This document shows, piece by piece, positions 41,887 through 49,647 of a stretch of 64,000 bases of DNA (within the stretch, counting starts at the first letter, position 1; the number at the start of each line of letters is the position of its first letter). A program made the translations under genes and the position numbers. The notes below the pieces were generated by a model. The model saw nothing but the letters and a program-made list of their open reading frames with translations, was not told where the DNA came from and ran no database searches. Source of the stretch: Streptomyces caeruleatus (GTDB taxonomy: Bacteria; Actinomycetota; Actinomycetes; Streptomycetales; Streptomycetaceae). The DNA lies in contig NZ_KQ948936.1 of the NCBI RefSeq assembly GCF_001514235.1, positions 224,672 to 288,671 on the forward strand, written 5' to 3'.

Positions 41887-42593
41887 CGCTCGGCCTCCTG
41901 TTCCTGGTCGGGTGTTCGCGTGACGCCGAGGTAGCCGCAGGCGGCGGCGCGGCGCAGTGCCTCCGCGCGGGCGCCGGGCGCGTCCAGCGCCCCGTCGACG
42001 AGCCCCGCGAACCCGATCGCGATCCGCTCGCCCCCGATCGGCACGAGCCCGACCTCGGCGCTCTCCCCCGGCCCGAACCGCTCCGAGGAGCCTGCGGGCA
42101 CGGCGAGCCGCATGCCGTAGGCGGCCGCGCGGTCGAAGTCGAGCCGCGGGTTGGCCTCGAAGAAGTGGAAGTGGGAGGTCACGGAGACGGGCACGGTGGC
42201 GGTGTTGGTGACCGTCAGCCGGACGACCGGCTCCGGGTCGGCGTGCTCGGGCCCCGGCAGCAGCGCGCCGGGCGCCTGCGCCCCGAGCCCGGCCCCGAGG
42301 GGATCGGACACGACCGCGAGCCGCGAGCCGTCGTCGAAGACGGCCTCGACATGGACCTCGGTGACGACGTCCGCGACACCCGGCAGCACGTCGTCCGGGC
42401 CGAGCACGGAGCGGGCGCGCTCGATGGCCTCCGCCAGCCGGGCCCCGTCTCGGGCCGCCTCGCACACGGTGTCCGCGATCAGCGCGGTCGCCTCCGGCAC
42501 GTTCAGCCTGAGCCCGCGGGCTCTGCGCGCCCGGGCCAGCTCGGCGGCTCCGAAGAGCAGCAGCCGGTCACGTTCCGTGGGGGTGAGTCTCAT
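41883..42593 (-). CDS. ureAB: Fused urease gamma-beta subunit
   Basis: The 236-aa protein joins a UreA-type gamma domain (1-100; MRLTPTERDRLLLFGAAELA, LRLNVPEATALIADTVCEAA) to a UreB-type beta domain (about 120-236; VTSHFHFFEANPRLDFDRAA, GMRLAVPAGSSERFGPGE). Gamma-beta fusions also occur in Helicobacter, here as an independent fusion. It is the first gene of a five-gene operon. GGAGGTG lies 9 nt before ATG 42593. Confidence 0.92.
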   Translation of the reverse strand: MRLTPTERDRLLLFGAAELARARRARGLRLNVPEATALIADTVCEAARDGARLAEAIERARSVLGPDDVLPGVADVVTEVHVEAVFDDGSRLAVVSDPLGAGLGAQAPGALLPGPEHADPEPVVRLTVTNTATVPVSVTSHFHFFEANPRLDFDRAAAYGMRLAVPAGSSERFGPGESAEVGLVPIGGERIAIGFAGLVDGALDAPGARAEALRRAAACGYLGVTRTPDQEQEAER

Positions 42594-42622
42594 GACGCGG
42601 GCACCTCCTTGCCTCTCCCGCA

Positions 42623-42707
42623 TTAGAGCATCACTCTAAACACGAAATCCAGTGCAACGAAGTGTTGACTCGACACCACGGATTCTCGATATTGAACGTC
42701 GCTCTAA
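42623..42707. promoter_or_regulatory. Operators and promoter between ureAB operon and NCS1 permease
   Basis: A perfect inverted repeat TTAGAG-CATCA-CTCTAA lies at 42623-42639. A degenerate second copy, TTGAACGTCGCTCTAA, lies at 42692-42707. Between them is a good promoter for the permease: TTGACT (42665-42670), 17 nt, GATATT (42688-42693). The second copy overlaps the end of the -10. Confidence 0.75.
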
Positions 42708-42736
42708 CTCTGGCGGCCGATCGAAGGAGACCTGCC

Positions 42737-44173
42737 ATGCCGATGGAACAGCGCGGAGTCGACACCATCCCCGACGAGGAACGCACCAGCGGTCCCCGGG
42801 ACCTCGTCTCGATCCTGCTGGGCTCGAACCTCTGCCTCGGAGTGATCGTCTTCGGCTGGCTGCCGCCGTCGTTCGGCCTGGGCTGGTGGGCCTCGGTGAG
42901 CTCGATCGTGGCCGGCACGGTGGTCGGCACGGCCCTGACCGCCCCGCTCGCGCTGATCTCCCTGCGCACGGCGACGAACCTCTCCACCTCCTCCGGCGCC
43001 CAGTTCGGCGTACGCGGCAGGCTCGTGGGCTCGGTCGTCGGCCTCCTGCTCGCCCTCGGCTACACGGCCCTGACCGTGTGGATCGGCGGCGACGTGATGG
43101 TCGGCGTACTGGGCCGGCTCTTCGAGCTGCCGGCGAGCGGCGTGTCGTACGGCGTGGTCTACGGGCTGCTGGCGGCGGCGACCGTCGCGGGCGCGGTGTA
43201 CGGCTACCGGGTGCTGCTCGCCCTGTCCCGCGTCCTCGCGATCGGCATGACGGCCCTGCTGGTCCTCGGCGTCGTCGCCTACGCCCCGCACTTCTCGACC
43301 ACCGCGCTGCCCGAGGCGGGCGGCTATCTGCTGGGCGGGTTCTGGCCGACGTGGCTGCTGGCGACGGTGGCCGCGGGCCTGTCCGGACCGATCGCCTTCA
43401 TCACCCTGCTCGGCGACTACACCCGCTACATCTCCCCGGCCCGCCACACCTCACGCCGGGTGCTGCACGCGACCTGGCTCGGCCTGCTCCTGGGCCTGCT
43501 GGTCCCCCAGCTGTTCGGCACCTTCACGGCGTACGCGGCCCGGGCGGCCCTCGACTACGCCGGACCGCTGGTCTCCGCCTCGCCCACCTGGTACCTGGTC
43601 CCGCTCCTGCTGGCCGCCTCGGCCGGCTCCGTCGGCAACGCCGGTCTGATGCTCTACTCCATGGGCCTCGACCTGGACGCCATCCTCCCGCGCGCCTCGC
43701 GTGCCCGGGCCACCTACTGTGTCGCCGTCGTCGCGACCGCCTGCGTCTTCGTCGGCCACTACGCCTCCAGCGCCCAGGACGCCATGACGTCCTTCGTACT
43801 GCTGCTGACGGCGATCGGCACCCCGTGGGCGGTCATCACCCTGATCGGCTTCGCCCGCTGCCGAGGCGTGTACGACGCGGAGGCCCTCCAGGTCTTCAAC
43901 CGCCGTGCGCGGGGCGGGATCTACTGGTTCCGGGGCGGCTGGAACATCCCCGCGACCGCGGCCTGGGCGGCGGGCGCGACGGTCGGCCTGCTGGCCGTCT
44001 CCCTCCCGTCGTACGAGGGGCCGCTGCTGGGGCTGACCGGCGGGGTGGACTGCAGCTTCCTGTTGTCGGGGCTGGTGGGGGGCGTTGCCTACACGCTGCT
44101 GGAACCCCGGACTCAGCCCCAGCCGAGCCCGGGAATGACAGCCCGTCCGGCGTTTGAGGACGAGGCCGTTTAG
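42737..44173 (+). CDS. NCS1-family (purine/cytosine/allantoin-type) permease
   Basis: The 478-aa protein has about twelve membrane helices. SILLGSNLCLGVIVFGWLPP, TSSGAQFGVRGRLVGS and LLGDYTRYI are characteristic NCS1 segments. Substrates of the family include cytosine, uracil, allantoin, hydantoin and thiamine. ATG 42737 follows GAAGGAGACC. The final ARPAFEDEAV and stop are encoded by a dispersed repeat element. Divergence from ureAB-ureC-aguA and the shared operators suggest it imports a substrate for that pathway. Confidence 0.9.
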   Translation: MPMEQRGVDTIPDEERTSGPRDLVSILLGSNLCLGVIVFGWLPPSFGLGWWASVSSIVAGTVVGTALTAPLALISLRTATNLSTSSGAQFGVRGRLVGSVVGLLLALGYTALTVWIGGDVMVGVLGRLFELPASGVSYGVVYGLLAAATVAGAVYGYRVLLALSRVLAIGMTALLVLGVVAYAPHFSTTALPEAGGYLLGGFWPTWLLATVAAGLSGPIAFITLLGDYTRYISPARHTSRRVLHATWLGLLLGLLVPQLFGTFTAYAARAALDYAGPLVSASPTWYLVPLLLAASAGSVGNAGLMLYSMGLDLDAILPRASRARATYCVAVVATACVFVGHYASSAQDAMTSFVLLLTAIGTPWAVITLIGFARCRGVYDAEALQVFNRRARGGIYWFRGGWNIPATAAWAAGATVGLLAVSLPSYEGPLLGLTGGVDCSFLLSGLVGGVAYTLLEPRTQPQPSPGMTARPAFEDEAV

Positions 44174-44207
44174 GCCGAAGCGGGGGTCTGGGGGCGGCAG
44201 CCCCCAG
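44140..44207. repeat. Dispersed element, copy 1 (with terminator hairpin)
   Basis: AGCCCGTCCGGCGTTTGAGG then ACGAGGCC..., GCGGGGGTCTGGGGGC and a terminal hairpin CTGGGGGC-GGCA-GCCCCCAG (44188-44207) recur at 61849-61915. It lies between convergent genes and contains the stop codon of the permease. Confidence 0.8.
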
Positions 44208-44235
44208 CGACCTCGACCTCGACCCCGAGCACAGA

Positions 44236-45324
44236 TCAGCCCAGCTTGTGCATCCACCCGTGCTGATCCACGGCAGTGCCCCGCTGGATGTCGAGCAGAG
44301 CCCGGCGCAGCTTCAGCGTGACCTCGCCGGGCTCGCCGTCGCCCTGCCGCCACTGCGCGCCCGTGCGCTTGACGGTGCCGACGGGGGTGATGACCGCGGC
44401 GGTGCCGCAGGCGAAGACCTCGGTGAGGGTGCCGTTCTCCGAGTCGCGCTGCCACTGGTCGACGGAGACGCGGCCCTCCTCGGCCTCGTAGCCGAGGTCA
44501 CGGGCGACGGCGAGGAGGGAGTCGCGGGTGACGCCTTCCAGGATGGAGCCGGTGAGGGACGGGGTGACGATCCTGTCGCCGTACACGAAGTACAGGTTCA
44601 TGCCGCCGAGTTCCTCGACCCACTTGCGCTCGACCGCGTCCAGGTAGCAGACCTGGGCGCAGCCCTCGGCGGCGGCCTCGGCCTGGGCGAGCAGGGACGC
44701 GGCGTAGTTGCCGCCGGTCTTGGCGTCGCCCATGCCGCCGGGCACGGCGCGGACGTGGTCCTCGGAGACCCAGATGGAGACCGGCTTGACGCCGCCCGGG
44801 AAGTACGCGCCGGCCGGGGAGGCGATGACGATGAAGAGATACTCGCTGGCGGGCTTCACGCCCAGCCCGACCTCGGTGGCGAACATGAACGGACGCAGGT
44901 AGAGGGACTCCTCGCCGCCGTGTGCCGGGACCCACGCCTCGTCCTGGCTCACCAGCGCGTCGCAGGCCTCGATGAACGTCTCGACCGGCAGCTCCGGCAT
45001 GCCGAGCCGGCGGGCCGACGCCTGGAAGCGCTTGGCGTTCTTCTCCGGGCGGAAGGAGGCGACGGACCCGTCGGGCTGGCGGTAGGCCTTCAGACCCTCG
45101 AAGATCTCCTGCGCGTAGTGCAGGACCATGGTGGCCGGGTCGAGGGAGAGCGGCGCGTACGGCACGAGCTCGCCATCGTGCCAGCCGCGGCCCTCGGTCC
45201 ACTTGATCGTCACCATGTGGTCGGTGAAGTGGCGTCCGAACCCCGGGTTGGCCAGTATCGCCTCGCGCTCGGCGGCGGAGAGCGGGCTGGCGGAGGGCTT
45301 GAGCTCGATCGTGGGCGTCGTCAT
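44236..45324 (-). CDS. ilvE: Branched-chain amino acid aminotransferase
   Basis: The 362-aa fold-type IV PLP enzyme has the lysine in MGDAKTGGNYAASLL, YLRPFMFATEVGLGV and EVFACGTAAVITPVG as conserved motifs. It does the last step of Leu, Ile and Val synthesis and the first of their degradation, which supplies branched acyl-CoA starters for fatty acids. The frame starts MTTPTIELKPSASP. It is convergent with the permease and shares no operon with leuB, 274 nt away. Confidence 0.96.
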   Translation of the reverse strand: MTTPTIELKPSASPLSAAEREAILANPGFGRHFTDHMVTIKWTEGRGWHDGELVPYAPLSLDPATMVLHYAQEIFEGLKAYRQPDGSVASFRPEKNAKRFQASARRLGMPELPVETFIEACDALVSQDEAWVPAHGGEESLYLRPFMFATEVGLGVKPASEYLFIVIASPAGAYFPGGVKPVSIWVSEDHVRAVPGGMGDAKTGGNYAASLLAQAEAAAEGCAQVCYLDAVERKWVEELGGMNLYFVYGDRIVTPSLTGSILEGVTRDSLLAVARDLGYEAEEGRVSVDQWQRDSENGTLTEVFACGTAAVITPVGTVKRTGAQWRQGDGEPGEVTLKLRRALLDIQRGTAVDQHGWMHKLG

Positions 45325-45539
45325 GAGTAGATGTCCTTCACCGGTTTTGATTGTGGCGGGCCGTGCTCACGCCAGTACTGCCAGTGGCCAGTGCTAGGAC
45401 GTCCGAGCATTCCGTCGTTCCGCGGCTCCGCGTTCGATTATCGCAAGCGGGAGCCGTGGAAGAAATCGGCCTGATCGGCGTGATCCGGAGTGATTCGCGA
45501 CCCAGGGGTTGATGGTGTCACCCGACGGCGGACATGGGG

Positions 45540-45572
45540 AAGCCGCCGGGTGCTTCAGTGACCCGGCGGCTT
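45540..45572 (-). terminator. Terminator of leuB
   Basis: A perfect 12-bp stem AAGCCGCCGGGT/ACCCGGCGGCTT with a 9-nt loop lies 27 nt past the leuB stop. Confidence 0.85.
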
Positions 45573-45598
45573 CGAAGGGTGTTCGAGTGGCGGCGGGG

Positions 45599-46642
45599 TC
45601 AGCCGGCTACTCGTACGGCCAGCGCGTCGCCGATCTCCGACGTCGAGCGGGCGGGCTTGCCGGTGCGCTCGCCGAGGTCGGCGGAGACCGCCTCGTCGAT
45701 GCGGGCGGCCTCGGCGTCGTAGCCGAGGTGGCGCAGGAGCAGGGCGACGGACAGCACCGTGGCGGTGGGGTCGGCCTTGCCCTGGCCGGCGATGTCGGGC
45801 GCGGAACCGTGGACCGGCTCGAACATCGAGGGGAACTCGCCGGAGGGGTTGATGTTCCCGCTCGCGGCGACGCCGATGCCGCCGGAGACGGCCGCGGCGA
45901 GGTCGGTGATGATGTCGCCGAAGAGGTTGTCGGTGACGATGACGTCGAAGCGACCGGGGTCGGTGACCAGGTAGATGGTCGCCGCGTCGACGTGGATGTA
46001 GTCGGTGGTGACCTCGGGGAACTCCTCGGCCACCTTGTTGAAGACGTTCGTCCACAGGTGACCCGCGAAGGCCAGCACGTTGTTCTTGTGGACCAGCGTG
46101 AGCTTCTTGCGCGGGCGGGCCTGGGCGCGGGCGAAGGCGTCACGGACGACGCGCTCGACACCGAAGGCCGTGTTCACGGAGACCTCGGTGGCGACCTCGT
46201 GCTCGGTGCCCTTGCGGATGGTGCCGCCGTTGCCGGTGTACGGGCCCTCGGTGCCCTCACGGACGACGACGAAGTCGATCTCGGGCTGGCCGGCGAGCGG
46301 GGTGGCGACACCCGGGAGGAGCTTCGACGGACGCAGGTTGACGTGGTGGTCGAAGAGGAAGCGGAGCTTCAGCAGGAAGCCGCGCTCCAGGACACCGGAC
46401 GGGACCGACGGGTCGCCGATCGCGCCGAGCAGGATGGCGTCGTGCTTCTTCAGGGCGTCGACGTCCGCGTCGGTGAGGGTCTCACCGGTGGCGTGGTAGC
46501 GCCTGGCGCCGAAGTCGTACTCCTTGGTCTCCAGCTTCACATCCTGCGGGAGGACGGCGGAGAGGACCTTGAGGCCTTCGGCCACGACTTCCTGCCCGAT
46601 GCCGTCACCGGGGATCACTGCGAGATTGAGGCTGCGAGACAT
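45599..46642 (-). CDS. leuB: 3-isopropylmalate dehydrogenase
   Basis: The 347-aa protein is the short actinobacterial form. IPGDGIGQEVVAEG, the substrate arginines in HVNLRPSKLLPG, LTLVHKNNVLAFAGHLW and the metal aspartates in VTDNLFGDIITDLAAAV are all present. It oxidises 3-isopropylmalate, and citramalate-derived 3-methylmalate in the Ile route. It has its own leader. It completes the set leuC, leuD and cimA encoded in this window. Confidence 0.97.
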   Translation of the reverse strand: MSRSLNLAVIPGDGIGQEVVAEGLKVLSAVLPQDVKLETKEYDFGARRYHATGETLTDADVDALKKHDAILLGAIGDPSVPSGVLERGFLLKLRFLFDHHVNLRPSKLLPGVATPLAGQPEIDFVVVREGTEGPYTGNGGTIRKGTEHEVATEVSVNTAFGVERVVRDAFARAQARPRKKLTLVHKNNVLAFAGHLWTNVFNKVAEEFPEVTTDYIHVDAATIYLVTDPGRFDVIVTDNLFGDIITDLAAAVSGGIGVAASGNINPSGEFPSMFEPVHGSAPDIAGQGKADPTATVLSVALLLRHLGYDAEAARIDEAVSADLGERTGKPARSTSEIGDALAVRVAG

Positions 46643-46733
46643 GTCGGCACCCTACTCCTCGTCCCATGGGATGACACGCGATGTCCGCGATACGGACAGC
46701 CGGACGGGGGAAGGCTCTTGCCCTTCGAGTGCC

Positions 46734-46740
46734 GTTCACC
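46734..46740 (+). promoter_or_regulatory. Candidate single PHO-box core upstream of the phosphoesterase
   Basis: GTTCACC is the exact conserved heptamer of Streptomyces PhoP direct-repeat units and lies 45 nt before a phosphatase gene. A second properly phased 11-nt unit is not clear (CTTCGAG upstream is weak), so support is modest. Confidence 0.3.
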
Positions 46741-46784
46741 CGCATGTAGGGCAGGTGTTGGCCTCCGCTGGGAAGTTCCCTCTC

Positions 46785-48389
46785 ATGGACCTCCCCGACT
46801 TCGGCATCCCGCCCCGGCTCGCCCGCCGCATGACCATGGCGGAACAGCACGAGTACCTGCGTACGAAGCTGACCCGGCGCCGCACACTGGTCACCGCCGG
46901 CGCGGTGGCGGGCGGCCTGCTGACGGGCTGCTCGGGGTCGGGCCCGGGCACGGGTGCCTCCGGTACGCCGGCCTCCGCCTCGGCTGCCGCGTCCTCTCTC
47001 GCCAAGGTGCCGGGCTCCGCCGTCGCCCCCTTCGGCCGCCATCTCGCCTTCGGCGCCGACCCCAAGGCCCAGATGCGGGTCTCCTGGCAGGTGCCGGCCG
47101 CGGTGCGGAAGCCGTACATCCGCGTCGGCCTGCGCCCCGACGACCTGAGCCGCAGGATCGAGGCCGAGGTCCGTGATCTGCGCACGCCCGAACTGCGGGG
47201 CGTCCGCGCGGCGCTGGAGCAGTACTACCTGCACGCCGCGCTGGACGGCCTGCGGCCCGGCACGACGTACTACTACGGCGTGGGCCACGAGGGCTTCGAT
47301 CCCGCCTCCCCGCAGAACCGCTCGACGATCGCCGAGTTCCGGACCGCGCCCGCGACCCCGGAGGCCTTCACCTTCACGGCCTTCGGCGACCAGGGCGTCA
47401 GCGAGGCGGCCGCCACCAACGACAAACTCCTGCTGAGCCAGAACCCGGCCTTCCACCTCCACGCCGGTGACATCTGCTACGCCGACGTCAAGGGCCTGGG
47501 CAAGGAGTCGGACGCCTACGACCCCGGCTTCTGGGACTTCTATCTGAAGCAGACCGAAGCGGTGTCCAGGTCGGTGCCGTGGATGGTGACGACCGGCAAC
47601 CACGACATGGAGGCCTGGTATTCGCCGGACGGCTACGGCGGGCAACTGGCCCGCTGGTCCCTGCCGGAGAGCGGCTTCGATCCCCGGAAGGCTCCGGGCG
47701 CGTACTCCTTCGTCTACGGCAACGTCGGCTTCGTGGCGCTGGACGCCAACGACGTGTCGTACGAGATCCCCGCCAACCGGGGGCACACGGAGGGCCGTCA
47801 GACCAAGTGGCTGGACGAACGGCTCGGTGAGCTGCGGGCGGCGAAGGACGTCGACTTCGTCGTCGTCTACTTCCACCACTGCGCGTACTCGACGTCCACG
47901 CACGCGTCCGACGGGGGTGTGCGGGCCGAGTGGGTGCCGCTGTTCGCCCGGCACCAGGTGGACCTGGTGATCAACGGGCACAACCACGTCTACGAGCGGA
48001 CGGACGCCATCAAGAACGGCGAGGTCGGCAGGCAGGTCCCGATCGGCGCCTCCACCGACCCGACCCGGGACGGCATCGTGTACGTCACCGCCGGCGGGGG
48101 CGGCAAGGAGCTGTACGGCTTCCCGACGGGCGTCGAGGAGAGCTACGAGGGCCAGGTGACCGAACGGGAGTCGGTCGCCACCTTCAAGTGGACCAGGTCA
48201 CGCGACACCAAGGCGGAGAGCGTGGAGTGGTCCCGGGTGCGCTACCGGGGCTTCTCGTTCCTCTCCGTGAAGGCGGAGAGCGGCCCGAAGCCCCGGCTGA
48301 CGGTGTCGGCACTGGCGCAGAGCGGGGAGCGCATCGACCACTTCGAGGTGCGGCGCCCGACGCCCCGCCGAGGTCACGCGGCCTGGTGA
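46785..48389 (+). CDS. Tat-exported lipoprotein, purple-acid-phosphatase-like metallophosphoesterase
   Basis: The 534-aa protein has a Tat motif TRRRTLVTAG and lipobox LTGC (Cys49), so it is folded before export and lipid-anchored. A Ser/Ala-rich linker and an N-terminal fibronectin-like domain (about 75-200) precede the metallophosphoesterase domain: GDQG, GDICYAD, GNHD, VVYFHHCAYS and GHNHVYERTD carry the two-metal ligands. Its substrate is probably phosphomonoesters or diesters outside the cell. The last 16 nt overlap a convergent small gene. Confidence 0.9.
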   Translation: MDLPDFGIPPRLARRMTMAEQHEYLRTKLTRRRTLVTAGAVAGGLLTGCSGSGPGTGASGTPASASAAASSLAKVPGSAVAPFGRHLAFGADPKAQMRVSWQVPAAVRKPYIRVGLRPDDLSRRIEAEVRDLRTPELRGVRAALEQYYLHAALDGLRPGTTYYYGVGHEGFDPASPQNRSTIAEFRTAPATPEAFTFTAFGDQGVSEAAATNDKLLLSQNPAFHLHAGDICYADVKGLGKESDAYDPGFWDFYLKQTEAVSRSVPWMVTTGNHDMEAWYSPDGYGGQLARWSLPESGFDPRKAPGAYSFVYGNVGFVALDANDVSYEIPANRGHTEGRQTKWLDERLGELRAAKDVDFVVVYFHHCAYSTSTHASDGGVRAEWVPLFARHQVDLVINGHNHVYERTDAIKNGEVGRQVPIGASTDPTRDGIVYVTAGGGGKELYGFPTGVEESYEGQVTERESVATFKWTRSRDTKAESVEWSRVRYRGFSFLSVKAESGPKPRLTVSALAQSGERIDHFEVRRPTPRRGHAAW

Positions 48390-48514
48390 CCCGTGGCGCC
48401 CCCATTGTCCCTGCGGTCCAGGGCGCGCTGGAGGGCGGCGGCGGCGTTCTTACGGTCGGACTCGCTCGTGCGGGAGAGGTGACGGACTCGGCGGCGGGCG
48501 GTCGTCTCGGCCAT
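48374..48514 (-). CDS. Small basic conserved protein, 46 aa
   Basis: The frame MAETTARRRVRHLSRTSESD continues RKNAAAALQRALDRRDNGGA and is a single charged helix. AAGGAG lies 9 nt before the ATG, and codon use is genomic. I recall similar tiny Streptomyces proteins but no function. Its 3' end overlaps the end of the convergent phosphoesterase gene by 16 nt. Upstream, 48515-48770, is a below-average-GC region likely to hold its promoter. Confidence 0.65.
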   Translation of the reverse strand: MAETTARRRVRHLSRTSESDRKNAAAALQRALDRRDNGGATGHQAA

Positions 48515-48771
48515 GGGAAATCGACTCCTTCGACATTCCGGAGTGCGGAAAGGGTTACGAGACGCCGGATGGGGCGGGGAGCGGTGCCGCAGGGGTTGCC
48601 TGCACGGGGCCCGGCTCACGACCGCCATTCGCTTGATCGAGCGAGACGTTCGGCTTCTACAAAGCTAAGGGAGGACAGCGCGTCTGTCTCCACAATTACT
48701 CGGACTTCCTACTATCTGAGACGGTGGAGTAGGTCACACACCGCTGACCTGCGCTTTTCCCCGTGACCCCG

Positions 48772-49329
48772 TCAGAGCACGTCACCGTCCCGCCAGTCGA
48801 AGACCAGCTCGAACGCCGGGTCCAGCGGACCGGCGAGCGCGGGCCGCAGGAACGTGCCGCCCTCCTCGTCCGGCAGATGGACGACGCCCTCCGGACCCAG
48901 CGCGCAGACCCGCCCGCTCCACACCTGCCAGCCCCGGGCGGCGTACAGCGCGGCCCCCTCGCCGCTCGCGGACAGCATCCCCGCGTCGTAGGCCCGGTCG
49001 ATCACCCGCTCCAGCTCGGCCATCACCCGGCCGCCGAGCCCGGCCCGGCGCGCGTCGGAGCGTACGGCGACCGCCTCGACGTACCCGACCCGCAGCCACC
49101 GCTCCCGGTGCCGCACCCGGCGCATGACCACCGACCCGTGCGCGACCAGCCTTCCGGCGTCGTCGTGGACGAGCGCGTGCATGCCGCCGAGCCCGTGGTC
49201 CCAGTCCTCGTCGGAGAAGTCACCGTCGAACGCCTCGTCCAACAGGGCGCGGACGGCGCGCAGTTCGGCGGCCGTGAGGTCGGCAGTGTGCGCGGTGCGG
49301 GGTGTGCCGGGGGCCGTGGGTGTGGTCAT
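48772..49329 (-). CDS. GNAT acetyltransferase of the aminoglycoside 2'-N-acetyltransferase AAC(2')-I type
   Basis: The 185-aa protein follows the mycobacterial AAC(2')-Ic pattern throughout: HTADL, AFDGDFSDEDWDHGLGGMHA, LRVGYVEAVAVRSDARRAGL (acetyl-CoA loop), GMLSASGEGAALYAARGW and the terminal FDWRDGDVL. The family acetylates the 2'-amino group of gentamicin/kanamycin-type drugs; chromosomal members may have a native cell-wall or metabolite substrate. It is a single gene between the 46-aa gene and a DUF5988 gene. Resistance is not proven by sequence. Confidence 0.85.
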   Translation of the reverse strand: MTTPTAPGTPRTAHTADLTAAELRAVRALLDEAFDGDFSDEDWDHGLGGMHALVHDDAGRLVAHGSVVMRRVRHRERWLRVGYVEAVAVRSDARRAGLGGRVMAELERVIDRAYDAGMLSASGEGAALYAARGWQVWSGRVCALGPEGVVHLPDEEGGTFLRPALAGPLDPAFELVFDWRDGDVL

Positions 49330-49422
49330 CCGTCCAGTATCCGCGCGGCGGCGGATCGCCCACTCGGCTGATCCTCCGCGCGGTACGGGACAGACGGTGA
49401 CCGCGAGGGGAACGGTGAGGTC

Positions 49423-49629
49423 ATGAACGACACGGCGAAAGTGTTCCTAGAGGGCGGCCCGGACGACCTGCCCGAGCGGATCGTCCCGGCCCCGTCCCCC
49501 GGCCCGGACGTGAAGATCAAGCTCCGCGGCGGGTACGAGCACTTCCGGCCGACCTCGCGGCAGTCGGACACGTCCGAGGGCGCGCTGCCCGTGTACGAGT
49601 GGTGGGAGCGGACGGAGATCGCCGAGTAG
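49423..49629 (+). CDS. DUF5988-type small protein, 68 aa
   Basis: The protein reads MNDTAKVFLEGGPDDLPERI with a central LRGGYEHFRPTSR and ends VYEWWERTEIAE. This is the pattern I associate with DUF5988, a small actinobacterial family often near natural-product genes. GGTGAGGTC precedes the ATG. No function is known. It is divergent from the acetyltransferase across 93 nt. Confidence 0.75.
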   Translation: MNDTAKVFLEGGPDDLPERIVPAPSPGPDVKIKLRGGYEHFRPTSRQSDTSEGALPVYEWWERTEIAE

Positions 49630-49647
49630 GCCGACGGTCGGCCGCGC

